The notes under the pieces are model-generated. The model searched no databases. It had not been told where the DNA came from and saw nothing but the letters and a program-made list of their open reading frames with translations. This document shows, piece by piece, positions 8,819 through 17,777 of a stretch of DNA of 64,000 bases. The translations under genes were made by a program, and so were the position numbers. This DNA is from JALYGY01 sp963800975 (GTDB lineage: Bacteria > Actinomycetota > Rubrobacteria > Rubrobacterales > Rubrobacteraceae), in NCBI GenBank assembly GCA_963800975.1, contig CAWDDB010000012.1, positions 310,001-374,000 on the forward strand, written 5' to 3'. Numbering within the stretch: the stretch's first letter is position 1; each line of letters starts with the position of its first letter.

Positions 8819-10003
8819 ATGAAAGTCTTGTTGGTTCACAACCACTACCAGCAGCCAGGCGGCGAAGATCAGGTATTCCGGGAAGAGGGCGACCTGCTGG
8901 AGGCGCACGGGAACGAGGTGGTGCGCTACCGCGCGCACAACGACCAGGTGGCCGACATGGGTCGTGTGGCGTTGGCCAGGGACACGCTGTGGAACAGCGC
9001 CGCGCGTCGTGAGCTCGAGGCCCTTATCCGCCGCGAACGGCCCAGCATTGTGCACTTCCACAACACCTTCCCCCTGATCTCTCCGGCCGGCTACTACGCG
9101 GCCAGGGCCGCGGGAGTACCGGTAGTACAGACGTTGCACAACTACCGCCTGCTGTGCCCCAACGCCCTCTTCTACCGGGACGGCCGGCCGTGCGAGGATT
9201 GCATGGGCAAAGCGGTCACGTGGCCCGGCGTGCTTCACGCGTGTTACCGGGGAAGCCGATCGGCCAGCGCGCTCGTGACGACGATGCTCGCCACCCACCG
9301 CGCGTTGCGCACCTGGGTAGGTATGGTAGACGCGTACGTGGCGCTCACCGAGTTCGCCAGGCGCAAGTTTGTCGAGGGTGGTTTGCCGGCTGCGAACATG
9401 GTGGTCAAACCCAACTTCGTTCATCCAGATCCCGGCCCGGGAGCGGGTCGCGGCGGTTACGCCCTGTTCGTGGGCAGACTCTCTCCCGAGAAGGGGGTGG
9501 GCACGTTGCTCGAGGCGTGGGAGCGTCTGGGGAGGCGTATCCCCCTCAAGGTCGTAGGAGACGGACCGCTGGTGGAGCAGGTGATCTCGTCTGCCGGTAG
9601 GCAGCCGGGCGTGGAGTACCTGGGGTACAGGTCGCCGGGAGAGGTGCACGCCCTAATGCGGGACGCCAGCATGCTCGTGTTTCCTTCCGAGTGGTACGAG
9701 ACCTTTGGCCGCGTGGCGGCAGAGGCGTTCGCGGCGGCCACCCCCGTGGTCGCGGCGGACATCGGTGCGATCGCCGAGCTGGTGGAAGAAGGCCGCACCG
9801 GGCTCCGTTTCCGCCCAGGAGACCCGACGCATCTGGCCGCGCAGGTGGAGTGGTTGTTGTCCCACCCGGAGGAGCACAAACGGATGCGTAGGGAGGCTAG
9901 ATCCGAGTTCGAGGCCAGGTACACGGCCGACAGAAACTACGGGATGTTGATGGAGATCTACGGGCGAACCCTGGAGCGCGCCGGGGCGCCGGCACGGACC
10001 TAG
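8819..10003 (+). CDS. Family 4 glycosyltransferase
   Basis: The 394-residue GT-B enzyme starts MKVLLVHNHYQQPGG, the Gly-rich N-terminal loop of GT4 proteins. The C-terminal nucleotide-sugar domain has FVGRLSPEKG, a VGDGPL strand and the EWYETFGR...EAFAAATPVV region that contains the retaining E-x7-E motif. A cysteine pair (CEDCMG, about residues 120-130) is typical of the subgroup that acts on exopolysaccharides. ATG 8819 has an AGGA site at 8809-8812, and upstream codons back to 8627 look non-coding. It is cytoplasmic and probably adds a sugar to the lipid-linked repeat unit. Donor specificity is unknown. Confidence 0.88.
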   Translation: MKVLLVHNHYQQPGGEDQVFREEGDLLEAHGNEVVRYRAHNDQVADMGRVALARDTLWNSAARRELEALIRRERPSIVHFHNTFPLISPAGYYAARAAGVPVVQTLHNYRLLCPNALFYRDGRPCEDCMGKAVTWPGVLHACYRGSRSASALVTTMLATHRALRTWVGMVDAYVALTEFARRKFVEGGLPAANMVVKPNFVHPDPGPGAGRGGYALFVGRLSPEKGVGTLLEAWERLGRRIPLKVVGDGPLVEQVISSAGRQPGVEYLGYRSPGEVHALMRDASMLVFPSEWYETFGRVAAEAFAAATPVVAADIGAIAELVEEGRTGLRFRPGDPTHLAAQVEWLLSHPEEHKRMRREARSEFEARYTADRNYGMLMEIYGRTLERAGAPART

Positions 10004-10022
10004 AATAACTGCGTCCAGGGAT

Positions 10023-10964
10023 CTACGCGGAGCGATTCTCGCTCAGGGAGCCGGGGTTAGCTTCCTCGTAGCCGAGCTCGGCCAGCAGTGGCCCGGCCAC
10101 CTCCTCCGCAGCCCGCTCGTGCTCGGTGGCGAACTCCTCCCGCCATCCACCTATCATTCCGCGCCTGAACGTCTGCCCCGACCCGAAGATCTCCTCCCCG
10201 ACCCGCGCAAGCGTCGCCTCGTCCGCCTCGACCCCCACGTGCTCGGCCACAGCCCTCACAGCCCCCACCTGGGCTACCTCGCTACCCCCGCCTCTAGGCC
10301 CCACCAGGTCCTCGAACCTCACCACCACGCTCCCCCCGTCCTCGGCCCACCCGGAGAACCTGCGGTAGCGCTCGTCCAGGGAGAGCATCCTCCGCTCACC
10401 AAGCTCACCGCCCCGGATGCACAGCATGAGACGCTCGCTGTCGGAGGGCAGCCCCATAAACGCCTCGTGGATAGGGTGCTTTTTCAGGCGCTTGATGTAG
10501 TGGAGCTGGGAGACGGCGACGTCGCGGGGATCTCGCAGGATGCACACGGTCCTCATGCCCTTCTCCCTAAAGAGGGAGGCAAGCTCCGGGGAGTAGAGGC
10601 AGTGGGCGGTGACGAAGCGGCCTTCGGGGACGAAGGAGAGGCGCCTAGAGAGCCAGCGGCGGCTCACCTGCTTGGGAAAGTCAACGCCGACCGTGACCTT
10701 CTCCTTGCCGCCTCCTCGCACGAGTTTACGGGCCGGAGGGAACAGGCCACCCTCCAGCAGGTACGAGCTTATGCCCATCACGTCCTCCGGCTTGCGGAGG
10801 CCCATAAGGGCTCTCAGGCGTCGACTGATCAGAGGAAACTGGTCGTCCCCCACGGGGTGCGGCCTGATCCCCCCGAAATTGATAAGCTCGACCCCAAGCA
10901 GCATGAGCACGCGATCCAGGAGGTGGGTGCCGCTCTTGGGGATGGAGTTGGCAACGTACTTCAC
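10023..10964 (-). CDS. Sulfotransferase domain protein
   Basis: The protein (313 aa) begins with the PAPS 5'-loop NSIPKSGTHLL at 7-17 and has the 3'-phosphate motif ILRDPRDVAVSQ near 140-150. TFRRGMIGGWREEF near the C-terminus matches the last conserved block of the sulfotransferase-1 family. GTG 10964 follows GAGGGAT at suitable spacing. It faces the GT4 gene convergently (20 bases apart) and is in the same direction as the WecG-like gene. Acceptor unknown; a glycan is most likely from context. Confidence 0.82.
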   Translation of the reverse strand: MKYVANSIPKSGTHLLDRVLMLLGVELINFGGIRPHPVGDDQFPLISRRLRALMGLRKPEDVMGISSYLLEGGLFPPARKLVRGGGKEKVTVGVDFPKQVSRRWLSRRLSFVPEGRFVTAHCLYSPELASLFREKGMRTVCILRDPRDVAVSQLHYIKRLKKHPIHEAFMGLPSDSERLMLCIRGGELGERRMLSLDERYRRFSGWAEDGGSVVVRFEDLVGPRGGGSEVAQVGAVRAVAEHVGVEADEATLARVGEEIFGSGQTFRRGMIGGWREEFATEHERAAEEVAGPLLAELGYEEANPGSLSENRSA

Positions 10965-11276
10965 CCGACGATCCCTCTACTAGAGACGGGGGAGTCCAAA
11001 GCTTCCGTCACCAACATACGCATCATCGCGCACAGCCTCCTGCAATAACTCGGGTAGCACGATTATTCTACCTCCGCATCTTAAGCGGCGACAGAGCTAG
11101 GGTCATCGGCCGTTCGGCATATCTTGCGCTCGGTGGCTCAAGGCCCCCGTGCCAGATGGCGGATAGCCAGCGGCTTGAGCCGAGTACCGCATGGGTTTAC
11201 CCGCTGTCACCACGGGCGGTAGGTAGGGGCCGAGAAACAACCCGGGCCCTTGGCCGGCGGGCTCCGGTTTCAGGGC
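10965..11276. other. Intergenic region between two minus-strand genes
   Basis: The gap has a minus-strand TAGAAT at 11064-11069 as a possible -10 for the sulfotransferase gene, with no good -35. No gene seen. Confidence 0.35.
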
Positions 11277-12089
11277 TTAAAGCGACCCGGCAGGGGGACT
11301 TCCCAACTCGGGCGTGCTCGCTTTGGCGCCGAAATGGCGTAAGCCCAGTAGCTGCAACAGGAAGAGACCCACGAACCTCGGGTTATGTCTGAGGTAGCGC
11401 TTCCACAAGCGACGAGGTTCCATCGCCAGCCTGAACGCCCACTCCAAGCCCGCGGCCTGCAACCAGCGCGGTGCCTGACGGACGCGGCCAGCGTGGAAAT
11501 CGAACGCCGCTCCGACCCCCAGCATTACGGCAGGGATACGGTTCTTGTGCTCGGCCATCCACTTCTCCTGCTTGGGACAGCCGATCCCGACGAAAAGGAT
11601 GCGCGCCCCCGAAGCCTTGATCTCCTGGGTCACCGCTTCGTCTTCCTCGGGGGTCAGAGGCCTGAACGGTGGCGCGATCTTGCAGGCCACCTTCAGGTCG
11701 GGGTAGCGTGTCTTCAGCACCTGATGCAGTGCCTCCAGTGACTCGGGAGTCCCGCCGTAGAGCCCGATCGGCACGTCTTCGCGCGCTGCCAGCTCCAGCA
11801 CGTGCGGCATCAGCTCGGGTCCGTACACCCGAGACGCGTCGCTCACCCCCTGCGCCTTGAGCGCCCATACCAGGGGCATCCCGTCCGGCGTGACCAGGTC
11901 TGCACCATCAACCGTTCGCTGGAAAGTCTCGGAGTCGAACGCCTCCATGACCATGTGCACGGTCGCCACGCAGACGTAGGCCGAACGCCCTTCGCTCGCC
12001 CACCGCAGCACGCGCCGGCTAGCGTCGTCGTAAGAGGTAGCGTCCACCCGCATACTCAGCACATCTCGCGAGGCCAAACTCATGCCCAC
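11277..12089 (-). CDS. WecG/TagA/CpsF family glycosyltransferase
   Basis: This GT26-family enzyme (270 aa) shows the hallmarks TVHMVMEAF, ADLVTPDGMPLVW, GLYGGTPES and the signature VGIGCPKQEKWM. Family members transfer ManNAc, ManNAcA or a related sugar to a lipid-linked GlcNAc, the second step of wall teichoic acid, enterobacterial common antigen or exopolysaccharide synthesis. GTG 12089 sits 6 bases after AGGAG; ATG 12083 would be too far. The gene is divergent from the priming transferase gene across a 367-base gap, so the two enzymes acting first on the lipid carrier may share regulation. Confidence 0.9.
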   Translation of the reverse strand: MGMSLASRDVLSMRVDATSYDDASRRVLRWASEGRSAYVCVATVHMVMEAFDSETFQRTVDGADLVTPDGMPLVWALKAQGVSDASRVYGPELMPHVLELAAREDVPIGLYGGTPESLEALHQVLKTRYPDLKVACKIAPPFRPLTPEEDEAVTQEIKASGARILFVGIGCPKQEKWMAEHKNRIPAVMLGVGAAFDFHAGRVRQAPRWLQAAGLEWAFRLAMEPRRLWKRYLRHNPRFVGLFLLQLLGLRHFGAKASTPELGSPPAGSL

Positions 12090-12456
12090 CTTCAGCTCCT
12101 AACGGCTCACAAACGGGACCCTGGCCCCGTCCGCGTCACCCGCCCTCGTGACACCAAGCTCGATCTCCTGATGTCGCACAAGGAAGATCTAGCTTCACTT
12201 TCCGATACTAGAATCTGCCGAAGCGCCGCACATGGGCCAACCGGCACATTCTGGGCCGATCGGGCGCCCAACCGTCTCGACGTTCTTGGCTTCGAGTTCG
12301 CTTACGAGGCCGCGATCTCACGTGCCGCGTATTCGCCGGTTTGTAGCCGATCCGCACGAAAATGTGCCACGTGACCCATGCGGCCACGTCAGGCTGTTGT
12401 TTAACATCTCTGTAACGCAGGAATGCGAGAAGAATGGACAAGGAGAGCGGATAAAC
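12090..12456. other. Divergent promoter region between wecG-like and priming transferase genes
   Basis: A plus-strand TAGAAT lies at 12209-12214. The frame of the priming transferase stays open upstream to 12232, but those codons give an unusual Arg/Pro/His-rich sequence and are taken as non-coding. No other gene is seen. Confidence 0.4.
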
Positions 12457-13935
12457 GTGGAGAGCCTCGCAAACGGTAAGGGCGTAGACCGCCCACCCAC
12501 GGAGTCTGTCAAGCCCCTGTCCGAGGGCGCCATGGCCATGCTCTCGGAAGCGGCCAGCCACAGCACCAACCTGTGGCTCGGCTCCTCCGTACGGCGTCCG
12601 CTCCGGATCCTGATCATGGCGACGATAGACGCCTTCGCCCTCCTCCTGGGGCTCGCGCTCGCGGGTTACCTGACGGAGGGGGGGAGTCGGGCGGTCGAAT
12701 TGATGGGCTTTGCGCCCGTCTTCGTGGCGGTATGGCTCTGCATCTTCGCCGCCTGGGATCTCTACGACCGATCGCAAAGGAAGAACCTCGTGAGGCGGCT
12801 CGCGGCCATCTTGTCGGGCATGGGACTGCTCGCCGTAGGATCGGTCATGTACCCGCAGAGCGGATTCTCCCTGAAGGAGATCCTGCTCGGGACCGTGCTC
12901 ATCATGCTCCTGGAAGGCGGGTTGCAGTCCCTGCACAAGCTAGGAAGCGGTTTCGTCTATCGGCACGGGTTGGGCTTGATCCCGACCCTCATAATCGGCG
13001 AGGACAACGAGCGCGCCGGGGTACGCCGGGCGATGGAGGAGAATCCGGGCGCTTACGCCTGTGTTGGCGAGCTGAACACCAGCGTCGGAGCCATCGATTT
13101 GCCCTTCATGCGCCGGGTGCTGGACCAAACGCAGGCCCGGAACGTCATTCTGGCTGCCGGAGCGGAGCGCCTGCCGCGCGATCGGTTCCGGGACATCTTG
13201 CATTCTATGCGGCTGCGCAACGTGAGCGTAAAGCTGGTCCGTGGCGCGAGCGACTTGATCGGCGGCGGCTCGACGACTTTGCAAGAGGACATAGGCGTCC
13301 TGCTCCTGGACATCAGCTCCCCCAGGCTGGACAGCCCACAATGGCTTCTGAAAAGGACGATGGACATAGTGGGGTCCCTCGGGGGACTCCTGGTCCTCTC
13401 GCCGCTCCTGATAACGGTGGCCATCCTGATCAAGGTCACCTCCCCGGGTCCGGCCTTTTTCCGGCAGAAGCGGGTCGGGTCTGACGAGAAGGTCTTTACG
13501 TGCTACAAGTTCCGCTCGATGTACGCCGACGCCGAACGGCGGCAGGCGGAGCTCGAGGCCCGGAACGAGGCGGGCGATGTGATCTTCAAGATCAAGAACG
13601 ATCCGCGCATCACGCCTATCGGACGATTCATCCGGAGCACGAGCATAGACGAGCTACCCCAGCTCATCAACGTACTGAAGGGGGAGATGAGCCTGGTCGG
13701 GCCGCGCCCCCTGCCCATTCGAGACTTCGAGCGCATGGGCGAGCTCCAGAGAAAGCGTCTCGGGATCGTGCCGGGGATGACCGGCATCTGGCAGGTCAGT
13801 GGCCGCAGCGATGTCTCTTTCGAAGAGATGCTGAGCCTGGACCTGCGCTACATAGAGAGCTGGTCGCTCGCCCTGGATGTTAGTATTCTTCTCCAAACGC
13901 TCAAGGTGGTCCTGCGCCGAGACGGCGCGCGCTGA
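12457..13935 (+). CDS. Exopolysaccharide priming polyprenyl glycosylphosphotransferase
   Basis: The 492-residue protein has the usual architecture of WbaP/CpsE-type enzymes: four N-terminal membrane helices, a CoA-binding-like soluble domain with a LIIGEDNERAG nucleotide-type loop, a fifth hydrophobic segment (MDIVGSLGGLLVLSPLL) and the catalytic C-terminus with FRQKRVG, FKIKNDPRITPIG, DELPQLINVLKGEMSLVGPRP and PGMTGIWQVSGRS. It transfers a sugar-1-phosphate to undecaprenyl phosphate and so starts each repeat unit. GTG 12457 is 11 bases from AGGAG. It is followed directly by UDP-glucose dehydrogenase and the decarboxylase, as expected for an operon. Confidence 0.92.
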   Translation: MESLANGKGVDRPPTESVKPLSEGAMAMLSEAASHSTNLWLGSSVRRPLRILIMATIDAFALLLGLALAGYLTEGGSRAVELMGFAPVFVAVWLCIFAAWDLYDRSQRKNLVRRLAAILSGMGLLAVGSVMYPQSGFSLKEILLGTVLIMLLEGGLQSLHKLGSGFVYRHGLGLIPTLIIGEDNERAGVRRAMEENPGAYACVGELNTSVGAIDLPFMRRVLDQTQARNVILAAGAERLPRDRFRDILHSMRLRNVSVKLVRGASDLIGGGSTTLQEDIGVLLLDISSPRLDSPQWLLKRTMDIVGSLGGLLVLSPLLITVAILIKVTSPGPAFFRQKRVGSDEKVFTCYKFRSMYADAERRQAELEARNEAGDVIFKIKNDPRITPIGRFIRSTSIDELPQLINVLKGEMSLVGPRPLPIRDFERMGELQRKRLGIVPGMTGIWQVSGRSDVSFEEMLSLDLRYIESWSLALDVSILLQTLKVVLRRDGAR

Positions 13936-13989
13936 CCTTGGGCCGTGGTGGGGCGGCGTCTGGGTTTGGAGAAAAGGAAAAACGGCACC

Positions 13990-15378
13990 TTGGAACGCTT
14001 TCACGTTGAGGTAGTAGGGGCTGGTTACGTGGGCCTCGTAACCGGGGTGTGCTTGGCCCACATCGGGCACAGGGTAACCCTGGTGGACGTCAACGAGGAG
14101 CGGGTCGCCGCCCTCGAACGAGGAGAGGTGCCGGTCTACGAGCCGGGGCTCCAGGGTTTTCTGGCAAAGGGCGCGGAGCGCCTGCGATTCACCACGGAGG
14201 TAGCCTCTGGCGTACGGGAGGCTGACGTCATCTTCGTGTGCGTGAACACGCCGCAGGGAGACGAAGGCTCCGCGGACCTCTCGAGCGTCGCGTCGGTCGC
14301 GCGCGGTGTGGGCAGGGCCCTGGCGCGGGCTGGCAGGAAGTCACCCCTGGTCGTGGTCAACAAGAGCACGGTGCCGGTGGGCAGCGGCGACTACGTCTCC
14401 ATGCTCATCCGGGAAGGGATCGAGGAGGCCGTCGGTGGGGAAGCAGACGGGAAAGGCGAGAACGGTTTCCTGGTGGTCTCCAACCCGGAGTTTTTGAGGG
14501 AGGGAAGCGCGCTATACGACTCCCTTTTCCCGGACAGGATCGTGGCCGGCTCCGACTCGAAGGAGGCGCTCGACGTCATGCGCGCCCTCTACACGCCCAT
14601 CATCGAGCAGAGCTTCCCGACGGAGCTGGACCCGAGGCCCAAGGTGGCGGTGCCCTTCGTGACCACGGACCTGGCGAGCGCCGAGATGATCAAGTACGCC
14701 GCGAACGCCTTCCTGGCGACCAAGATCAGCTTCATCAACGAGGTCGCCAACCTCTGCGAGCTGGTCGGTGCGGACGTGACCAACGTCGCGACGGGCATCG
14801 GGCTCGACGAGCGCATCGGCTCCCGGTTTCTGACCGCCGGCATCGGCTGGGGCGGCTCGTGCTTCCCCAAGGACGTCTCGGCGCTGCGCGCGGCCGCCCG
14901 GGAGTACGAGCACGAAACCGCCCTGCTCGACGCGGCCGTCACGGTCAACGAGAGGCAGCGCAGGCGGGTGATCCTCAAGCTCCAGCGCGACCTGCACACC
15001 CTGAAGGGCAAGCGCATCGCCCTACTCGGGCTCTCCTTCAAGCCCAACACCGACGACCTGCGTGACGCCCCGAGCCTCGAGATAGCCCGCGTCCTCGACT
15101 CCCTGGGCGCCCGCGTCGTGGGCTACGACCCCGTGGCTGGCAAGGCCGCCGCGGCGGAGCTTCCCTTCCTCCGGGTCGTCTCCGACCCTTACGAGGCGCT
15201 CTCCGGGGCCCACGCGGCGGTCGTGGTCACGGAGTGGGAGGAGGTGCGGGAGCTGGACTGGGGGCGGGCGGCTTCCCTGATGATGAGGCCGCCCCTGGTC
15301 GTGGATGGCCGCAACGCCCTCGACCCCCAGGAGGTCAGGGGCGCCGGGGTGCGCTACAGAGGTTTCGGGCGTGGCTGA
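13990..15378 (+). CDS. UDP-glucose 6-dehydrogenase
   Basis: The NAD-binding loop VVGAGYVGLVTGVCLA begins close to the N-terminus, followed by YEPGL, VNTPQG, NKSTVPVGSG, the SNPEFLREGSA block and the catalytic GWGGSCFPKD with its nucleophilic cysteine. The C-terminal UDP-binding domain has LLGLSFKPNTDDLRDAPS. All UGD landmarks are present and the length (462 aa) is normal. The enzyme oxidises UDP-glucose to UDP-glucuronate, the substrate of the next gene. TTG 13990 was preferred to GTG 13945, which has no ribosome site, but the start is uncertain. The next gene overlaps by 8 bases. Confidence 0.92.
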   Translation: MERFHVEVVGAGYVGLVTGVCLAHIGHRVTLVDVNEERVAALERGEVPVYEPGLQGFLAKGAERLRFTTEVASGVREADVIFVCVNTPQGDEGSADLSSVASVARGVGRALARAGRKSPLVVVNKSTVPVGSGDYVSMLIREGIEEAVGGEADGKGENGFLVVSNPEFLREGSALYDSLFPDRIVAGSDSKEALDVMRALYTPIIEQSFPTELDPRPKVAVPFVTTDLASAEMIKYAANAFLATKISFINEVANLCELVGADVTNVATGIGLDERIGSRFLTAGIGWGGSCFPKDVSALRAAAREYEHETALLDAAVTVNERQRRRVILKLQRDLHTLKGKRIALLGLSFKPNTDDLRDAPSLEIARVLDSLGARVVGYDPVAGKAAAAELPFLRVVSDPYEALSGAHAAVVVTEWEEVRELDWGRAASLMMRPPLVVDGRNALDPQEVRGAGVRYRGFGRG

Positions 15379-16342
15379 AGCCGGGGCCGGCAAGCCCCGG
15401 GCGCTGGTGACGGGTGGGGCCGGCTTCCTGGGCAGCCACCTCTGCGAGCGGCTACTGGCCGAGGGCTACCGTGTCATCTGCATGGACAACCTCAGGACGG
15501 GGTCGCTCGAGAACGTTGCTCACCTCGAGGGCGACGCGGACTTCGATTACGTGGACCACGACGTGACCACCTACGTGCACGTGATCGGGGAGCTCGACGA
15601 GGTCTACCACTTCGCGTCGCCCGCGAGCCCCAAGGACTTCCAGAGGATCCCGATCCCCATCCTCAAGGTGGGCGCCATCGGCACCTACAACGCCCTCGGC
15701 CTGGCCCTCGCCAAAGGGGCCCGCTTCATGCTCGCTTCCACCTCCGAGGTGTACGGCGACCCGCTCGTGCACCCCCAGACCGAAGACTACTGGGGCAACG
15801 TGAACCCCATCGGTATCCGGGGCGTCTACGACGAGGCCAAGCGCTACGCCGAGTCCATAACCATGGCCTACCGCAGGCACCACGGCGTCGACACGAGGAT
15901 CGTGAGGATCTTCAACTCGTACGGTCCCCGGCTGCGTACCGACGACGGGCGCATGATCCCCAACTTCGTCGCCCAGGCGCTCGCGGGAAGGCCCCTCACC
16001 GTCTACGGCGACGGCTCCCAGACCAGGAGCGTGCAGTACGTCGACGACCTGGTCGAAGGCGTGGTGCGGCTCATGAGGAGCTCTGAGGGACGACCCGTAA
16101 ATATCGGCAACCCGGTCGAGTACACGGTGCGCGAGATCGCCGAGCTGGTGATGGAGCTCTCGGGTGGCGGGGGCGGGCTCGTCTACGAAGCCTTACCCGC
16201 GGATGACCCGAAGCAACGCTGCCCGGACATAGGGCGTGCCAGGGAGGCTTTAGGCTGGGAGCCGCGCGTCGGGGCTCGCGAGGGCCTCGGAAAGACCCTC
16301 GAGTGGTTCGCGGGACGGGAGGCCTCTCCCGCGGGGCGCTGA
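15371..16342 (+). CDS. UDP-glucuronate decarboxylase (UDP-xylose synthase) type SDR
   Basis: This extended SDR of 323 aa has the NAD loop TGGAGFLGSH, the phrase SPASPKDFQRIPI followed by LKVGAIGT typical of UDP-glucuronate decarboxylases, an LASTSEVYGDP strand and the catalytic YDEAKRYAE. It converts UDP-glucuronate to UDP-xylose, using the product of the preceding enzyme. GTG 15371 has AGAGG at good spacing and overlaps the UGD stop, so translation is probably coupled. A UDP-glucuronate 4-epimerase is less likely because of the SPASPxDF phrase. Confidence 0.87.
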   Translation: MAEAGAGKPRALVTGGAGFLGSHLCERLLAEGYRVICMDNLRTGSLENVAHLEGDADFDYVDHDVTTYVHVIGELDEVYHFASPASPKDFQRIPIPILKVGAIGTYNALGLALAKGARFMLASTSEVYGDPLVHPQTEDYWGNVNPIGIRGVYDEAKRYAESITMAYRRHHGVDTRIVRIFNSYGPRLRTDDGRMIPNFVAQALAGRPLTVYGDGSQTRSVQYVDDLVEGVVRLMRSSEGRPVNIGNPVEYTVREIAELVMELSGGGGGLVYEALPADDPKQRCPDIGRAREALGWEPRVGAREGLGKTLEWFAGREASPAGR

Positions 16343-16360
16343 CGGACCGAATTATTCCTT

Positions 16361-16366
16361 TAGAAT
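16361..16366 (+). promoter_or_regulatory. Putative -10 box (TAGAAT) of the sulfatase-like/flippase operon
   Basis: TAGAAT lies 73 bases before the 16439 start, with CTGACG 16 bases upstream as a weak -35. It falls in the 96-base gap after the decarboxylase gene. Confidence 0.35.
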
Positions 16367-16438
16367 AGGCTGCTGCGCGGCCGCGGTTGGTGGCGCCGCG
16401 GACTCGAGGCCTGGCTACCTTCCGAGCGGAGGGAAGAG

Positions 16439-17776
16439 ATGAACGTAGTGCTGGTTATCTTGGACAGTTTGAGGAGGGACCACGTCGGGGTTTACGGGGG
16501 CGACCGCGCGCGGACCCCGAGCCTCGACGCGCTCGCCCAGGACAGCTTGCGCTTCACGAGGGCCTACCCCGAGTCGCTCCCGACCCTCCCGGCGCGCAGG
16601 GCCATCCACACGGGCCTGAGGACCTGGCCTTTCAGGAACTGGGAGCCGCCCGAGGGGGAAGACTTCATGCCGGCCGGCTGGCAGCACATCCCGGAGGACC
16701 AGACCACCCTGTCGGAGGTGCTCCAGCTGCAGGAGGGCTTCAACACCGTCCTGCTCTCGGACACCCACCACCTCTTCAAGGCTTCGATGAACTTCCAGCG
16801 CGGGTTCAGGGTTTTCGACTGGGTCCGGGGCCAGGAGCGGGACCGCTACCGCCCGACGATGGGGGTATCGCAGGAGAGGGTGGACGAGATGACCGTCCCC
16901 GGTAACTCCCGCAGCATGCAGGACAAGGTCCGCCAGTACCTGGCCAACACGGCCGACAGGAGCGGGGAAGAAGACTGGTTCGCCCCGCGCGTCTTCGGCA
17001 TGGCCTCCGATTTCTTGAAGAAGGCCGACGCGGGCCAGCCCTTTTTTCTGGTCGTCGACTGCTTCGACCCGCACGAGCCCTGGGACCCGCCCGACAGCTA
17101 CGTCTCACTCTACGACAGCGGGTACGACGGCCCAGAGCCGACCGTGCCCGAGTACAGCGACGCTGGCTGGATCGACGAGCGCGAGCTCGAGCGGATGCGG
17201 GCGCTCTACGCCGCTGAGGTCACCATGACCGACCGGTGGTTCGGCCGCTTTGTCGAGACCCTGGACTCCTCTAGCTTCGCCCAGGAGACCCTGCTCGTAG
17301 TCCTCTCAGACCACGGCGTTGCCCTTGGCGAGCACGACGCCACGGGCAAGCCTTTCTGGGCGCTCTGGCCCGAGCTGACCGACATACCCTTCTTTGTCCG
17401 GGATCCCGGGGGCAGGGGCGCCGGGCAGGAGAGTGAGTACTTCGCCTCGACCCACGACGTGGCGCCAACGATCCTCGGCTTCCTCGACATAGAGCCGGAG
17501 GAGCCCATGGACGGGCAGGACCTCTCGGTCATCTTCGACGGGGACGAGCCCGAGGAGCGGGCGCACTTTACCCTCGGCTACGACGAGTACGCCTGGGCGC
17601 GCGACGACCGCTACGTCCTGGTGAGCCGCAACGACGGGGCGGACGCGAGGCTCTACGACCTGAGCGCGGACCCGGAGATGAACGAGGACGTGGCCGGCGC
17701 CAACCCGGACATCGTCAGACGGATGTTCGACGAGTACGTCGTCGGCGACGCAGACGGCCCGCTGCCGAGGTATTGA
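16439..17776 (+). CDS. Sulfatase-fold (alkaline phosphatase superfamily) protein with Thr in place of the formylglycine Cys/Ser
   Basis: The 445-residue protein has the sulfatase fold: LVILDSLRRDHVG at the N-terminus (metal Asp), FDPHEPWDPP, and LSDHGVALGEH (metal Asp and His). The site that is C/S-x-P-x-R in true sulfatases reads T-L-P-A-R followed by the expected H-T-G. The formylglycine precursor is thus Thr, which cannot be converted to formylglycine. Thr is the nucleophile in related superfamily enzymes such as phosphodiesterases and phosphoethanolamine transferases, so a phosphatase or transferase role is possible. No signal peptide is seen, so it should be cytoplasmic. ATG 16439 follows GGAGGGA; the flippase fusion starts directly after it. 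Confidence 0.82.
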   Translation: MNVVLVILDSLRRDHVGVYGGDRARTPSLDALAQDSLRFTRAYPESLPTLPARRAIHTGLRTWPFRNWEPPEGEDFMPAGWQHIPEDQTTLSEVLQLQEGFNTVLLSDTHHLFKASMNFQRGFRVFDWVRGQERDRYRPTMGVSQERVDEMTVPGNSRSMQDKVRQYLANTADRSGEEDWFAPRVFGMASDFLKKADAGQPFFLVVDCFDPHEPWDPPDSYVSLYDSGYDGPEPTVPEYSDAGWIDERELERMRALYAAEVTMTDRWFGRFVETLDSSSFAQETLLVVLSDHGVALGEHDATGKPFWALWPELTDIPFFVRDPGGRGAGQESEYFASTHDVAPTILGFLDIEPEEPMDGQDLSVIFDGDEPEERAHFTLGYDEYAWARDDRYVLVSRNDGADARLYDLSADPEMNEDVAGANPDIVRRMFDEYVVGDADGPLPRY

Positions 17777-17777
17777 G

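Noticed and set aside
10000..10006. TAGAAT at the end of the GT4 gene as a promoter
   Set aside because: It overlaps the stop codon and no plus-strand gene follows.
12232..12456. N-terminal extension of the priming transferase
   Set aside because: Its composition looks non-coding, and the family normally starts close to the first membrane helix.
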